In this document: positions 1 through 8,004 of the stretch, piece after piece | Layout of the letters: every line of letters begins with the position of its first letter | How positions within the stretch are numbered: position 1 is the stretch's first letter | NCBI GenBank assembly: GCA_958295895.1 | Contig: CATQHI010000005.1 | Span: 134,501-198,500, forward strand | Length of the DNA: 64,000 nucleotides | Source of the DNA: Saprospiraceae bacterium | GTDB lineage: Bacteria > Bacteroidota > Bacteroidia > Chitinophagales > Saprospiraceae | Direction of reading: 5' to 3' | Position numbers and translations under genes: made by a program | Notes under the pieces: generated by a model | Databases searched by the model: none | The model's input: the letters and a program-made list of their open reading frames with translations, nothing else | What the model was told of the DNA's origin: nothing

Positions 1-145
1 CCACACCGGCCACGGGAGTGAGGAACTCAAATTTGACCTCCGGGGGGGTAAGCTTTTCGAGGTTTTCGGGGCGGCTGAAGAAGTCCCAGGTGGTGGCCAG
101 GGAGCGGGGGACGGTGGTGGTAGCGACGAGGCGGCGGGGGGTCAT
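1..145 (-). CDS. SRPBCC-family protein, N-terminal fragment (cut by window edge)
   Basis: The first 48 residues of a minus-strand gene are visible. They begin MTPRRLVATTTVPRS and continue with TTWDFFSRPENLEKLTPP, the typical opening of the START/SRPBCC ligand-binding fold often annotated as a cell-division-inhibitor-like or cyclase/dehydrase-like protein. The gene runs off the left edge, so nothing can be said about its ligand pocket. The start is the ATG whose complement lies at 143-145, diverging from the DksA-like gene. Family assignment rests on this short stretch alone. Confidence 0.6.
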   Translation of the reverse strand, partial: MTPRRLVATTTVPRSLATTWDFFSRPENLEKLTPPEVKFEFLTPVAGV

Positions 146-269
146 AGAAAAGCAGGTAGGTACATGAAAGTAGAAACGGAAGGAAAAGCGGCGGGGGTGG
201 GGGAGTAGCCGCACTTTGTTAGGTCACCGTTAAAGTTTGGTGAGATATACACCGTATTACGCAACGGAG

Positions 270-277
270 TATATTTG
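270..277 (+). promoter_or_regulatory. Putative Bacteroidota -7 element (TATATTTG)
   Basis: TATATTTG matches the TAnnTTTG element of Bacteroidota housekeeping promoters and lies 41 bases before the ATG of the DksA-like gene. No clear TTG element is seen at the expected spacing upstream, so this is a moderate call. Confidence 0.45.
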
Positions 278-318
278 TGCACGCATTGTGATTGAAGTTT
301 TTTCAAAAAAGCGATACC

Positions 319-687
319 ATGCAAGCACAACAACAGACTCGGTACAGTGATGCCGAGCTCACCGAATTCAAAGCCATCATCGATAACAAACTCGCCGAGG
401 CCCGTCGGCAGTTGCAATTTTACCTTGACCAGATGAGCGAGCAGACCAACAGCGAGGACGGTAAGCCCCGTGGCCTGGACGACGGTACCACCACCATGGC
501 CAACGAGGAGATCAACCGCCTGGCCGGCCGGCAGCAGCAGCTGATCCAGCACCTGGAGAACGCCCTGCTGCGCATTCAGAACAAGGTGTATGGCATCTGC
601 CGGCAGACCGGCGAGCTCATCAGCGCCGAGCGCCTGCGCATCGTGCCCCACACCACCCTGAGCATCCACGCCAAGCAGAACCGCTAG
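319..687 (+). CDS. DksA/TraR-family transcriptional regulator
   Basis: A 122-residue protein when started at ATG 319; a TTG start at 292 would add nine residues and is less likely. It has a long charged coiled-coil-forming region (about residues 10-85) followed by the C-terminal block YGICRQTGELISAERL. This is the degenerate zinc-finger region of the Bacteroidota DksA/TraR group, in which only one of the usual cysteines remains. Family members bind the secondary channel of RNA polymerase and modulate initiation, often with ppGpp; that role is inferred here. The neighbour lspA follows on the same strand after a hairpin, an arrangement common in this phylum. Confidence 0.88.
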   Translation: MQAQQQTRYSDAELTEFKAIIDNKLAEARRQLQFYLDQMSEQTNSEDGKPRGLDDGTTTMANEEINRLAGRQQQLIQHLENALLRIQNKVYGICRQTGELISAERLRIVPHTTLSIHAKQNR

Positions 688-723
688 GCGGCCTTACGAT
701 ACAAAGTCGATTACGTAAATTGC

Positions 724-752
724 CAACCCTTCCGCCGCCGGCGGAGGGGTTG
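724..752 (+). terminator. GC-rich hairpin between the DksA-like gene and lspA
   Basis: CAACCCTTCCGCC and GGCGGAGGGGTTG form a 13-bp stem with one T-G wobble and a GCC loop. There is no clean T-tract after it, so it may attenuate rather than fully terminate transcription before lspA starts 30 bases later. Confidence 0.5.
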
Positions 753-781
753 CTTCGTTATAAGGCCTTAGTTCTCGCTCC

Positions 782-1384
782 ATGTCCCGTAAGGCCACCG
801 TCGCACTTATCCTCCTCACCGTATTGCTGCTGGATCAAGCCCTTAAGGCATGGGTCAAAACGCACATGGTCTACGGCGAGGAGATCGGTATCCTGGGGGC
901 CGATCGCGCACTGATCCACTTCGTAGAGAACAACGGCATGGCCTTCGGACTGAGCTTCGGCGGCCGCATCGGTAAGCTGGTGCTGAGTCTATTCCGCATC
1001 GGCGCGGTGGTCGTGCTTGCCGTCTACCTGGCGGAGCTACTCCGCCGCCGGGCCCGCCCGCTGCTCATCACGGCCTTCTCCTTCGTCACCGCCGGGGCGC
1101 TGGGCAATATCATCGATAGCGTCCTGTACGGGGTGCTCTTCTCCGCCTCGGACCCCGGCGGCGGTGTGGCGGAGTTTTTGCCGGCGGGCGGTGGCTACGA
1201 GAGCTTGTTCTTCGGCCGCGTGGTCGACATGTTCTACTTCCCCCTTTTCTACGGTGTCTACCCCGACTGGCTACCCGTGGTCGGCGGCACGCCCTACCTC
1301 TTCTTTCGCCCCATTTTCAACGTGGCTGACGTAGCCATTTCGGTGGGGGTGGTGTTGCTGTTAGTGTATTACTACCGGAAATAA
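782..1384 (+). CDS. lspA: Lipoprotein signal peptidase (signal peptidase II)
   Basis: A 200-residue inner-membrane aspartyl protease that removes signal peptides from diacylated prolipoproteins. Four hydrophobic segments are visible. The two catalytic aspartates are expected in GNIID (about residue 112) and FNVAD (about residue 183), and both motifs are intact; DQALK near residue 18 is the usual N-terminal motif. An insertion of some 30 residues (about 122-150) makes it longer than the E. coli enzyme, as is usual in Bacteroidota. The window encodes several lipoproteins with lipobox cysteines that would be substrates. Confidence 0.95.
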   Translation: MSRKATVALILLTVLLLDQALKAWVKTHMVYGEEIGILGADRALIHFVENNGMAFGLSFGGRIGKLVLSLFRIGAVVVLAVYLAELLRRRARPLLITAFSFVTAGALGNIIDSVLYGVLFSASDPGGGVAEFLPAGGGYESLFFGRVVDMFYFPLFYGVYPDWLPVVGGTPYLFFRPIFNVADVAISVGVVLLLVYYYRK

Positions 1385-1394
1385 ATTCCCCGCT

Positions 1395-1838
1395 TTGCTC
1401 CGCCTCTCCTCTAACCTCACCCTCTTCCTCAAGCTCTTCCTGCCAGTATTCTGGACCACGGTGCTGATGGGTATCACCCTGGTGACCTGGTTTTCCCCCG
1501 AGCACTACTTCGGTGGGGTATCGCTGCCTTCCCTGCGGTGGGGGATGCTATTTGTGCTACTGACCTGGGTAGCGCTTTCCTACTTCGTACTCTGGCCCCT
1601 GAAGCGGGTAGAGACGGACGGTGAGTACGTCTTTGTGACCAACTACTTCAGGACCGCCCGCTACCACCTGGTGGAGGAGGTACGGGGCATCAGCGAGGGG
1701 CGGTTGTTGTTTGTGCCGGTGTGTATCCTGGAGCTCCGGGGTAAGGGGACCTTCGGTAAGCGCATCCGCTTCGTGGCCTCGCGCAAGCAGTTCGATACCT
1801 TCCGGGCGGAGTACGCGGGTGCGGTGGACTTTCAGTGA
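1395..1838 (+). CDS. Two-helix membrane protein with PH-like C-terminal part
   Basis: A 147-residue protein with a TTG start ten bases after the lspA stop, so probably cotranscribed. Two hydrophobic segments (about residues 8-30 and 45-68) are followed by a soluble domain with alternating strands (EYVFVTNYFRTARYHLVEEV). The pattern resembles bacterial PH-like domains, but I do not recognise a named family. No catalytic motif is visible. It is likely anchored in the inner membrane with the C-terminal domain in the cytoplasm; that topology is inference. Confidence 0.65.
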   Translation: MLRLSSNLTLFLKLFLPVFWTTVLMGITLVTWFSPEHYFGGVSLPSLRWGMLFVLLTWVALSYFVLWPLKRVETDGEYVFVTNYFRTARYHLVEEVRGISEGRLLFVPVCILELRGKGTFGKRIRFVASRKQFDTFRAEYAGAVDFQ

Positions 1839-1848
1839 GGCAGCGGCC

Positions 1849-3099
1849 TTAGAGGCGGGTATTGATCACGTTGTTGTACAGGGAGCCGAAGGTGTAGCTG
1901 AAACCTACGCTGATATCGGCATTGTAGCTGGTGGCGAGCTGGGTGATACCAAGCAGGCGGTCCTGCTCCGAGATCTCGCGGGCGGGCAGGCTGATCTGGT
2001 CATTGATGATGTCGTAGCTACCACCGATGTTGAAGCTTAGGCCCTTGATGATGCGCACGTCGGCCCGGGCGTTGAGCGAGAGGCGGTTCTTCTTAAAGTC
2101 GTCCAGGTAATTGGCCGCCGATACGCCGGCGAAGACCTGTCCCCAGCGCTGCCGGAGGCGTAAGTCGATGTCGAGGCTCTGGCGGGCCAGGCTTTCCTGA
2201 TCAACTAAAAACACCGTAGTATCAGTGTAGACGTTGCGCACATAACCAATGCGGTAGGCCACCGTAAATTCCTTGAAGGGCACCTGGTTGTAGTCGAAGA
2301 TGTTGTACTCCACGGCCGGGGCTACGAAGATGCCCAGGTTGATGTTGCGATAAGTAGAGGAGTTGGCATTGGCGAGGATACCCACCGACCAGTGGTTGCT
2401 GATACTCCTGACCACCTTGCCATCGAACCACTGATCGCGGCGCACACTGAGGATGGGCTCGCCCTGCGACTGGTTAATCTTCTCTACGCGGTAGAAGAAG
2501 TTGGGGCTAAAGCGAATACGCCAGTCGGGCGTGGTGCGATCGGCCTCGAACCCCAGGCGGACCTGAGTCTTACTGCGCTGAGACTCTTTACTGGCGAAGA
2601 AGCTGGCCGAGGTCTCGAAGATCCAGTTGTTCCAGCCATCACTGCTTCCACCGTCATCCTCAGTTTCCTCCTCATCGACCGCTTCGGGCTCGGGGGGTGC
2701 CTGGGCCGTCAGGTCGACCAGGTCGGCGTAGCTGGTGCCCGCCAGGAAGCCCGCCAGCCCTAATTCGATACGCTTGTTGAGGTATTCGTCGCGCTCTAGG
2801 TCGGTCATCACCGCGGTGGTGGAAACCTTAAAGCTGAGGCTGTTTTCGGCCAGTTCCTGCTGTCCCTTGAAGTTGAGGTCGTACACCCGGCCGCCGTTGC
2901 TGAGGTAGTTGGTGACGATGAACAGATTGACCTGGGCGTTAACCGGATCGATGGTGTGATTGACGTAATTAAGCTCCTGTTTGAGCAGCGTCTTATTACA
3001 GTCGCAGTCGGTGTACAGGTTAAGGCGGGTCTGCGCGAATCCACCGGTAGCCGCAAGCAATAGCAGGGCCAGGGAGGTGGCTACGGGCAAGGTTTTCAT
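1849..3099 (-). CDS. Secreted outer-membrane beta-barrel-like protein of unknown function
   Basis: A 416-residue protein with a signal peptide (MKTLPVATSLALLLLAATGGFAQ). An N-terminal globular part contains CDCNK near residue 33. An acidic linker (about residues 135-155, EEETEDDGGSSDG) follows, and then about 250 residues of alternating amphipathic strands ending in aromatic/polar turns, as expected for an outer-membrane barrel. No named family is recognised. It is convergent with the lspA operon and followed on its own strand by the photolyase gene. Confidence 0.7.
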   Translation of the reverse strand: MKTLPVATSLALLLLAATGGFAQTRLNLYTDCDCNKTLLKQELNYVNHTIDPVNAQVNLFIVTNYLSNGGRVYDLNFKGQQELAENSLSFKVSTTAVMTDLERDEYLNKRIELGLAGFLAGTSYADLVDLTAQAPPEPEAVDEEETEDDGGSSDGWNNWIFETSASFFASKESQRSKTQVRLGFEADRTTPDWRIRFSPNFFYRVEKINQSQGEPILSVRRDQWFDGKVVRSISNHWSVGILANANSSTYRNINLGIFVAPAVEYNIFDYNQVPFKEFTVAYRIGYVRNVYTDTTVFLVDQESLARQSLDIDLRLRQRWGQVFAGVSAANYLDDFKKNRLSLNARADVRIIKGLSFNIGGSYDIINDQISLPAREISEQDRLLGITQLATSYNADISVGFSYTFGSLYNNVINTRL

Positions 3100-3142
3100 T
3101 AGCTGGGATTATTACAATGCGAAGTTAAGCAAACGGGGCCGG

Positions 3143-4492
3143 CTAGCTTTCTCGTGCCTCGGCCAGTGATTTTTTGTACACCTTGAGCGCCCGCTCCCGC
3201 CCGAACTTGTGCGTCACGATCGGCTCACTGGGGTACTCATCCGTACCGTACTCCGGTACCCACTCCTTGACGTACTGGTAATCCTTGTCGAATTTGACCT
3301 GCTGACTCTGGTAGTTGAAAATCCGGAAGTAGGGCTGAGCATCCACCCCGCTACCGGCCGCCCACTGCCAGCCGCCGTTGTTGCTCGCCAGCTCGTAGTC
3401 CAGGAGCTTATCGGCGAAGTAGCCCTCCCCCCAGCGCCAGTCGATGAGCAGGTGCTTGCACAGGTAGCTGGCCGTGATCATGCGCACGCGGTTGTGCATC
3501 CAGCCAATGGCATTGAGCTGCCGCATACCGGCATCCACTAGGGGCACCCCCGTACGGCCCTCGCACCACAGCTTAAACTGCTCCTCGTCGTTGATCCAGG
3601 GGATGGTATCGTACTCCTTGCGGTAGCTCTCGTTCACTACCCGCGGAAACTCCTGCAGGATGTTGGAGTAGAAATCACGCCAGATGAGCTCGCGGAAGAA
3701 GGTATCGTCATCAAGCGCCATGGCCCGCCGCATCTTGGCCCGGACGCTTACCGTGCCGTGGCGCAGGTGGTGGCTGATCCGACTGGTACCGTCCGTCGTG
3801 GCCGGATAGTCGCGGGTGCTGTGGTAATGGGCTAGCGTTTCTTCGGAAGCCTCCTTCGGGGGGATGTCGATATCCGTAGGGGCAAAGCCCATCTCCTCCA
3901 GGGTCGGTACGGGACTGGGGGCGGCTTCCTGCAGCAGATTGCCGGCATACTTTTCGGTGGGGTAGGGCTTAAGGTAGAAACTAATGGACTCACCCTGGTA
4001 CGTAGTCATGCGCGTATCCAGTTGCCTGCGCCACCGCTTCATGTAGGGCGTATAGACGGTATATGGTCCTCCGGCCTGCTTCTGTACCTCATCGGACTCA
4101 AACACCACCTGGTCCTTGAAGTGGTAGAAGGGGATGTCGTGCTCGTCCAGCAGCTCCTTCACCGCTACGTCGCGGGCGATGGCGTAGGGCTCGTAGTCGC
4201 GGTTGGTGTACACCGCCGTGGGGCTTAGCGCATCGCGTAGCTCGCGCAGTATCTCGACGGGATGGCCGTAGTAGGCGCGCAGGTCGCTACCGTGGGCGCG
4301 GTAGGCCTCGGCAAGTTCCACTACGCTGCGTTGAATGAACTCTACACGCACGTCCGTCTTAGTAGGCAGCTTATCGAGGATGTTGCGGTCGAAGATGAAG
4401 ATGGGTAGTACGGGGTCGCCGGTCTTGAGGGCGCGGTAGAGGCCGGCGTTGTCGGGGAAGCGGAGGTCACGGCGGTGCCAGAAGATGGTCAT
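3143..4492 (-). CDS. phrB: Deoxyribodipyrimidine photolyase / cryptochrome family
   Basis: A 449-residue flavoprotein with the full photolyase layout: an N-terminal antenna-binding Rossmann domain opening TIFWHRRDLR, and a C-terminal FAD domain containing MRQLNAIGWMHNRVRMI and ELASNNGGWQWAAGSG. These C-terminal motifs line the FAD and lesion pocket of class I CPD photolyases. The enzyme uses blue light to reverse cyclobutane pyrimidine dimers. CPD repair is more likely than a purely signalling cryptochrome because there is no long C-terminal extension. The start ATG at the right end is followed upstream by the CACAGAG repeat rather than another gene. Confidence 0.93.
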   Translation of the reverse strand: MTIFWHRRDLRFPDNAGLYRALKTGDPVLPIFIFDRNILDKLPTKTDVRVEFIQRSVVELAEAYRAHGSDLRAYYGHPVEILRELRDALSPTAVYTNRDYEPYAIARDVAVKELLDEHDIPFYHFKDQVVFESDEVQKQAGGPYTVYTPYMKRWRRQLDTRMTTYQGESISFYLKPYPTEKYAGNLLQEAAPSPVPTLEEMGFAPTDIDIPPKEASEETLAHYHSTRDYPATTDGTSRISHHLRHGTVSVRAKMRRAMALDDDTFFRELIWRDFYSNILQEFPRVVNESYRKEYDTIPWINDEEQFKLWCEGRTGVPLVDAGMRQLNAIGWMHNRVRMITASYLCKHLLIDWRWGEGYFADKLLDYELASNNGGWQWAAGSGVDAQPYFRIFNYQSQQVKFDKDYQYVKEWVPEYGTDEYPSEPIVTHKFGRERALKVYKKSLAEARES

Positions 4493-4540
4493 GGGCCCGT
4501 GGGGTTTTCTTTGGGCTGTGTGGGGTAGAGCGTTGGAGGG

Positions 4541-4655
4541 CTCACCACAGAGAGGTCTAGCGCCCTTTCACAGAGGGCTTCACAGAGTTTACACAGAGGG
4601 ATTATGACAAAAAGGTAAACGGAGGCCATCACCTAGCGGTGATGCGGTAGGCGTT
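4541..4655. repeat. Dispersed CACAGAG repeat, copy A
   Basis: This intergenic block contains CTCACCACAGAG, CACAGAGGG, CACAGAGTTTACACAGAG and a terminal CCTAGCGGTGATGCGGTAG. The same ordered elements recur at 7435-7552, so this is a roughly 115-bp dispersed intergenic repeat. Confidence 0.75.
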
Positions 4656-4659
4656 GTTT

Positions 4660-5052
4660 TTACACCTCGTCGGGGTCTTCGTACTCTACGCGGAACTTCT
4701 CGATCATTTCCTCGCTCAGGCTATCGGCGTACACCCCGTAGGCGTCTACCAGCAGGCCCTTGGTGCCGTCGCCGGCCTCGATGCCGTAGAGCACGGAGTT
4801 ATCGCCGGTGCTACTCATGCCCTCGAAGCGGTAGGTGTGGGTGATCTTAAAGTCCTCCGGCCGGTAATTGTTGTTATTTTGTTTGCACTCGAGGTACTCT
4901 TCCTTCTGGTTGAAGTCGTGGTCGTAGCCTTTACTCTTGAGGTCTTCGATGGCAAAGGAGAGGCTTTCGTAGGGATTATCCTGGATGATCGGCACGGGCG
5001 GTAAATTTTGCGTGTGCAGGTATAAGGCCGGCGGGGGCACGGTAGTTCGCAC
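4660..5052 (-). CDS. Small conserved Bacteroidota protein (often annotated phosphoribosylpyrophosphate synthetase)
   Basis: The protein has 130 residues from a GTG start. The conserved core runs from YESLSFAIEDLKSKGYDHDF through YRFEGMSSTGDNSVLYGI to GVYADSLSEEMIEKF. This small family is widespread in Bacteroidota and is often labelled phosphoribosylpyrophosphate synthetase, but it lacks PRPP synthase motifs and I do not endorse that function. The first 25 or so residues (proline-rich, up to IIQDNP) look less conserved, so the true start may lie downstream at an unusual codon. It sits between the photolyase gene and a barrel-protein gene on the same strand. Confidence 0.6.
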   Translation of the reverse strand: MRTTVPPPALYLHTQNLPPVPIIQDNPYESLSFAIEDLKSKGYDHDFNQKEEYLECKQNNNNYRPEDFKITHTYRFEGMSSTGDNSVLYGIEAGDGTKGLLVDAYGVYADSLSEEMIEKFRVEYEDPDEV

Positions 5053-5058
5053 CTTTCC

Positions 5059-5775
5059 CTACAGAGCGAAAAAGAGCCCCGCCTGCCCCCCGAATCCCCG
5101 CCGGATGCTGGTCGCCGCCTGGCTCTCCCCGGGTTTGAGCAGGTTGCTGAAGCCCTGGAGGTAGCGGCCTTCAAGCTGCACGGTCACGGGGCCGAGCTCC
5201 AGGTTCAGCCCCACGCCCGCTCGTAAGCCGTAGTTGATACGGAAGGGCAGTTCGCGGCCGCGGTAGCTGTTTGTCGGTTCTTTCTCGGGATCGAAATCGG
5301 CCGGTAGCACTTCCTGCTCCGATAGCGGTACGGACAGGTAAGGACCCAGTTGCAGCATAGGTTGCACCACTCCCCGGCCCACACTGAACTGCGTCAGGAG
5401 TTGCAGCTCGGCGTAGCGTGTTTGTCGTTCGTAAGTTGTGGTGTCCATCCCGTAATCCTCGCGCCAGCCGGCCTCCACGTAGCTCACCTCCGCCTGAAAG
5501 CCGACGAGCTGTTTATCGAAGTAGCGCACGGCCAGTCCGTAGCTCCGGCCGGGTAGGGTCTGCACGGTCACGTTGGGCGTGAAGTCTACCTCGTGGACCA
5601 TCAGGCCGCCAACCACCCCGAGTTGTAGCCTGGTCTCGACGGCGGTACTATCCCCCTGCTGAGCGCGCAGCACCTGCGTCCCCGCCAGCAGATACAGCAG
5701 CAGTGCGCACAGCCCTACCAACAGGGCGCGCGGCCGCAGGTGCAACGAAAAAGGAGGGGGTGCGATGAAAGTCAC
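5059..5775 (-). CDS. Outer-membrane beta-barrel protein (PorT-like size)
   Basis: This 238-residue protein has an N-terminal hydrophobic signal segment (about residues 17-38, ending near LRAQQ). About eight pairs of amphipathic strands follow, and it ends in AGLFFAL, a typical barrel C-terminus. It fits the small Bacteroidota outer-membrane beta-barrel families, though no diagnostic motif is seen. The signal-peptide coding region carries one exact copy (5670-5686) and one degenerate copy (5727-5745) of the dispersed GCACCTGCG motif. The start overlaps the region upstream of a divergent plus-strand gene. Confidence 0.65.
   Translation of the reverse strand: MTFIAPPPFSLHLRPRALLVGLCALLLYLLAGTQVLRAQQGDSTAVETRLQLGVVGGLMVHEVDFTPNVTVQTLPGRSYGLAVRYFDKQLVGFQAEVSYVEAGWREDYGMDTTTYERQTRYAELQLLTQFSVGRGVVQPMLQLGPYLSVPLSEQEVLPADFDPEKEPTNSYRGRELPFRINYGLRAGVGLNLELGPVTVQLEGRYLQGFSNLLKPGESQAATSIRRGFGGQAGLFFAL
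5670..5686 (+). repeat. Dispersed 17-bp motif copy (GCACCTGCGTCCCCGCC)
   Basis: Exact match to GCACCYGCGNCCCCGCC, inside the end of the signal-peptide coding region of the barrel protein on the opposite strand. A degenerate second copy with only the TTGCACCTGCGGCC half lies at 5732-5745. Confidence 0.85.
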
Positions 5776-5796
5776 GGTTTATGCGTTAAAGGTAGT

Positions 5797-6600
5797 ATGG
5801 TGATGCGGCTACTGGTGCTGGTGTGGTGTGTGGTGGGGAGTATTTCTGCCGCCGCGCAGACCGTACCGGTGGTGGTCGACTTTTTCCTCGACCCCGTCGG
5901 CAAACCCTACTTTCTCCTGGCCGATGACCGTCTGGTGACCCGTAACCCCCTGGGCGCCAACACCTACAGCTGGTACGATAGTAGCCTCGGCTCGCCCGAC
6001 TACGTGGACGTGACCAACCCCTTTCAGATCCTGGTCTACTACCGCGACTACGGCACGGTGGTGGTACTGGACCGCACCCTGAGCGAGCTGGATCGGCTCG
6101 ATCTGTTCGGTAACCCCGCCATCGAGCAGCCGGGGGTGATCGCGCGCAGCTACGATAATGGCATCTGGGTGTTCGACAACTGGGCCTACCGGCTGGTGCG
6201 GCTCGACGACCGCGGCGAGGTGGACCAACAAACCAACAACCTACGGCTGGAGCTCGACGAACCGGGGGAGCCCACCGCCCTCTTCGTAGCCCGCAACGCC
6301 GTGATGCTCTACTTCCCGGAGGTAGGCCGGCTGGCCGAGTTTACTAACTACGGACAGTTCCGCCGCTGGGTGCAGCTACCCACCGCCGACAATATCTCCT
6401 GGAATGCTCCGCGCCTGCTGGGTCGGGGGACTACGGGCGGCTGGATCTGGCGCCCCGGTCAACTAGCCGTGACGCCCATAGACGGGCTACCGGAAACCCT
6501 GGCCGCGGAGCGCAGGATACTGGCCGGAGCGGAGGGCTACCTAACTGCCGATCCTGCTACTCTGGGACTACGAGTCACGGAGTTTGCCAAAAAAAACTAA
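5797..6600 (+). CDS. Secreted protein of unknown function, propeller-like
   Basis: A 267-residue protein from the ATG at 5797 (an upstream frame start at 5740 would overlap the divergent gene). It has a signal peptide (MVMRLLVLVWCVVGSISAAAQ). The mature part contains repeated short strand motifs of the type D-x-x-G-K/R-P-Y-F-L-L and N-G-I-W-V-F-D, suggesting a small beta-propeller-like fold. No enzyme motif is seen. It lies directly upstream of a glucosaminidase-like gene on the same strand, separated by a hairpin and a promoter, so the two are probably transcribed separately. Confidence 0.6.
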   Translation: MVMRLLVLVWCVVGSISAAAQTVPVVVDFFLDPVGKPYFLLADDRLVTRNPLGANTYSWYDSSLGSPDYVDVTNPFQILVYYRDYGTVVVLDRTLSELDRLDLFGNPAIEQPGVIARSYDNGIWVFDNWAYRLVRLDDRGEVDQQTNNLRLELDEPGEPTALFVARNAVMLYFPEVGRLAEFTNYGQFRRWVQLPTADNISWNAPRLLGRGTTGGWIWRPGQLAVTPIDGLPETLAAERRILAGAEGYLTADPATLGLRVTEFAKKN

Positions 6601-6621
6601 TCAAACAATTTGTTTGATTAG
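6597..6621 (+). terminator. Perfect inverted repeat over a stop codon
   Basis: CTAATCAAACAA, one central T, then TTGTTTGATTAG: a perfect 12-bp stem containing the stop codon of the preceding gene. The stem is AT-rich and lacks a following T-run. It could terminate transcription or act as an operator for the next gene, whose -33 element falls in its right arm. Confidence 0.5.
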
Positions 6622-6640
6622 TGGCGGTGGCTTAGCTTTG
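6613..6640 (+). promoter_or_regulatory. Putative promoter of the glucosaminidase-like gene
   Basis: TTTG at 6613-6616 and TAGCTTTG at 6633-6640 (TAnnTTTG) are 16 bases apart and 33 bases before the ATG at 6673. The upstream element overlaps the inverted repeat at 6597-6621. Confidence 0.5.
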
Positions 6641-6672
6641 TCGCATCTTCTTGTAGAAAAAGGTTGCAAAAA

Positions 6673-7407
6673 ATGAAGGATTTACTCACTCGCCCGACGG
6701 CCTTCGTCGGCCGGCACTGGCTGCGTATTGGTTTGATTCTGGGGGCTCTAATCTTGCTGTCGCAAAAGCAGGTCAACTTCAACGTCCGCCTCGGTCACCC
6801 GGAGCTGAACGGGACGCCGACTACGGTGCCCTTACCGCCCCAGGACCCGGCGGCGGGGGCGGAAGAGCTGCCGCTGCTACTGAGCGATGAGCAGCCTGCG
6901 GTAGCCCGGTCGGGCGGCTTCTTCTCGCGCTTCAATTTCTTCGGTGGGGCGGACAAAGTAGACCGCGTGGAGCTGCTCGGCCGGCAGGGGCAGCAGCGGG
7001 TGCGGGCCTTCGTGGAGCGCTTCGGACACGTGGCGCAGGCGGAGCGGGATAAGTTTGGTATTCCGGCGAGCGTGATCCTAGCCGTGGGGCTACTCAATAG
7101 TCAGGCCGGACAGGCTCCGGCTACCCGGCAACTGAACAACTACTTCGGGCTGGGGTGTGATCGGGGTTGGGCGGGTCCTACGGGCTATGCCGGTGGTAGT
7201 TGTCTGCGGGAGTACGAGACGGCCTGGGCGAGCTTTCGCGACTTCAGTATCTACTCGACGGAGGGGGAGTTTGCGCGGCTGCGGCAGTTTGATGGGCGGG
7301 ATTACCGGCGGTGGGCGTTGGGGTTGGAGGAGCTGGGCTTTGCCGGGGCTGGTGCGGAGGAGATTGTGCGGGTGGTGGAGGGGTACGGGCTTTCGGTGTT
7401 TGATTAG
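6673..7407 (+). CDS. Membrane-anchored glucosaminidase-domain protein
   Basis: The protein has 244 residues from ATG 6673; a TTG nine bases upstream is possible. One N-terminal membrane anchor (about residues 15-33) is followed by a proline/glycine linker. A C-terminal domain of about 140 residues follows, with FGIPASVILAVGLLNSQAG, QLNNYFGLGC and SFRDFSIYS, the signature of the flagellar-rod-type / mannosyl-glycoprotein endo-beta-N-acetylglucosaminidase family (GH73-like). Members cleave peptidoglycan between N-acetylglucosamine and N-acetylmuramic acid. The expected glutamate (usually Q-x-x-L-E-S/T) is replaced in LLNSQAGQA, so activity is uncertain. Confidence 0.78.
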   Translation: MKDLLTRPTAFVGRHWLRIGLILGALILLSQKQVNFNVRLGHPELNGTPTTVPLPPQDPAAGAEELPLLLSDEQPAVARSGGFFSRFNFFGGADKVDRVELLGRQGQQRVRAFVERFGHVAQAERDKFGIPASVILAVGLLNSQAGQAPATRQLNNYFGLGCDRGWAGPTGYAGGSCLREYETAWASFRDFSIYSTEGEFARLRQFDGRDYRRWALGLEELGFAGAGAEEIVRVVEGYGLSVFD

Positions 7408-7434
7408 GCATTTAGCTTTGCTGTACGGGGATGG

Positions 7435-7552
7435 TTCACCACAGAGCGGCCTACGGCCTGCACAGAGGGTTTCGCAGAGTTTGCACAGAGCCGTCGTTGG
7501 AGGTGTCATTTAGCGTACACAGAGGCCAGCGCCTAGCGGTGCTGCGGGAGGG
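7435..7552. repeat. Dispersed CACAGAG repeat, copy B
   Basis: Shares with copy A (4541-4655) the series TTCACCACAGAG, CACAGAGGG, CAGAGTTTGCACAGAG and the end block CCTAGCGGTGCTGCGGGAG. It fills the space between two convergent genes. Confidence 0.75.
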
Positions 7553-7553
7553 G

Positions 7554-7964
7554 CTACTCCTCTTCCTCAGTACCAAGCTGTTCGAAGACCTTATTGGCTA
7601 GCAGGAAGTGGTACCACTTCAGGAGGCGCTTGATGTCGCTGGCGTGGACGCGGTCCTTATCGTAGGTAGGGAGCACGTCTTCGAGGTAGTCGAAGAGCTG
7701 TTCCTTGGGGGCACTGGGGGCGGGGGCAGGGTTATCTTCCTGCTGCTCCTGCATGCGGTCGAGCACCTTGCGCAGGCCCTCGGCGTCGCCGTCTTCGGTG
7801 TAGACGGCCATGCTCTCCAGGGGGGCGAACTGGTGCTTGCGGGCGGGGGCGAAGTGCCGCTTTTCGGTATCGAGGGCTTCGACGATGAGACCGCCCTTGC
7901 GCTCGGTGACCATGGTATAGAGCCCGGGCAGGCCACTGATGGAGATGATGTCGGAAAATTTCAT
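7554..7964 (-). CDS. DUF5606-family protein
   Basis: A 136-residue soluble protein. The N-terminal block MKFSDIISISGLPGLYTMV and the C-terminal YDKDRVHASDIKRLLKWYHFL match the Bacteroidota-specific DUF5606 family. Family function is unknown. A proline/alanine linker (about residues 78-88) separates two small domains, the first a beta-rich SH3-like fold, the second helical. The gene lies downstream of the E1 dehydrogenase on the same strand with a 40-base gap. Confidence 0.82.
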   Translation of the reverse strand: MKFSDIISISGLPGLYTMVTERKGGLIVEALDTEKRHFAPARKHQFAPLESMAVYTEDGDAEGLRKVLDRMQEQQEDNPAPAPSAPKEQLFDYLEDVLPTYDKDRVHASDIKRLLKWYHFLLANKVFEQLGTEEEE

Positions 7965-8004
7965 ACGGCTAGTGTTTCGGGGGCGAAGGTAGGTCGTGGG
8001 GCGC

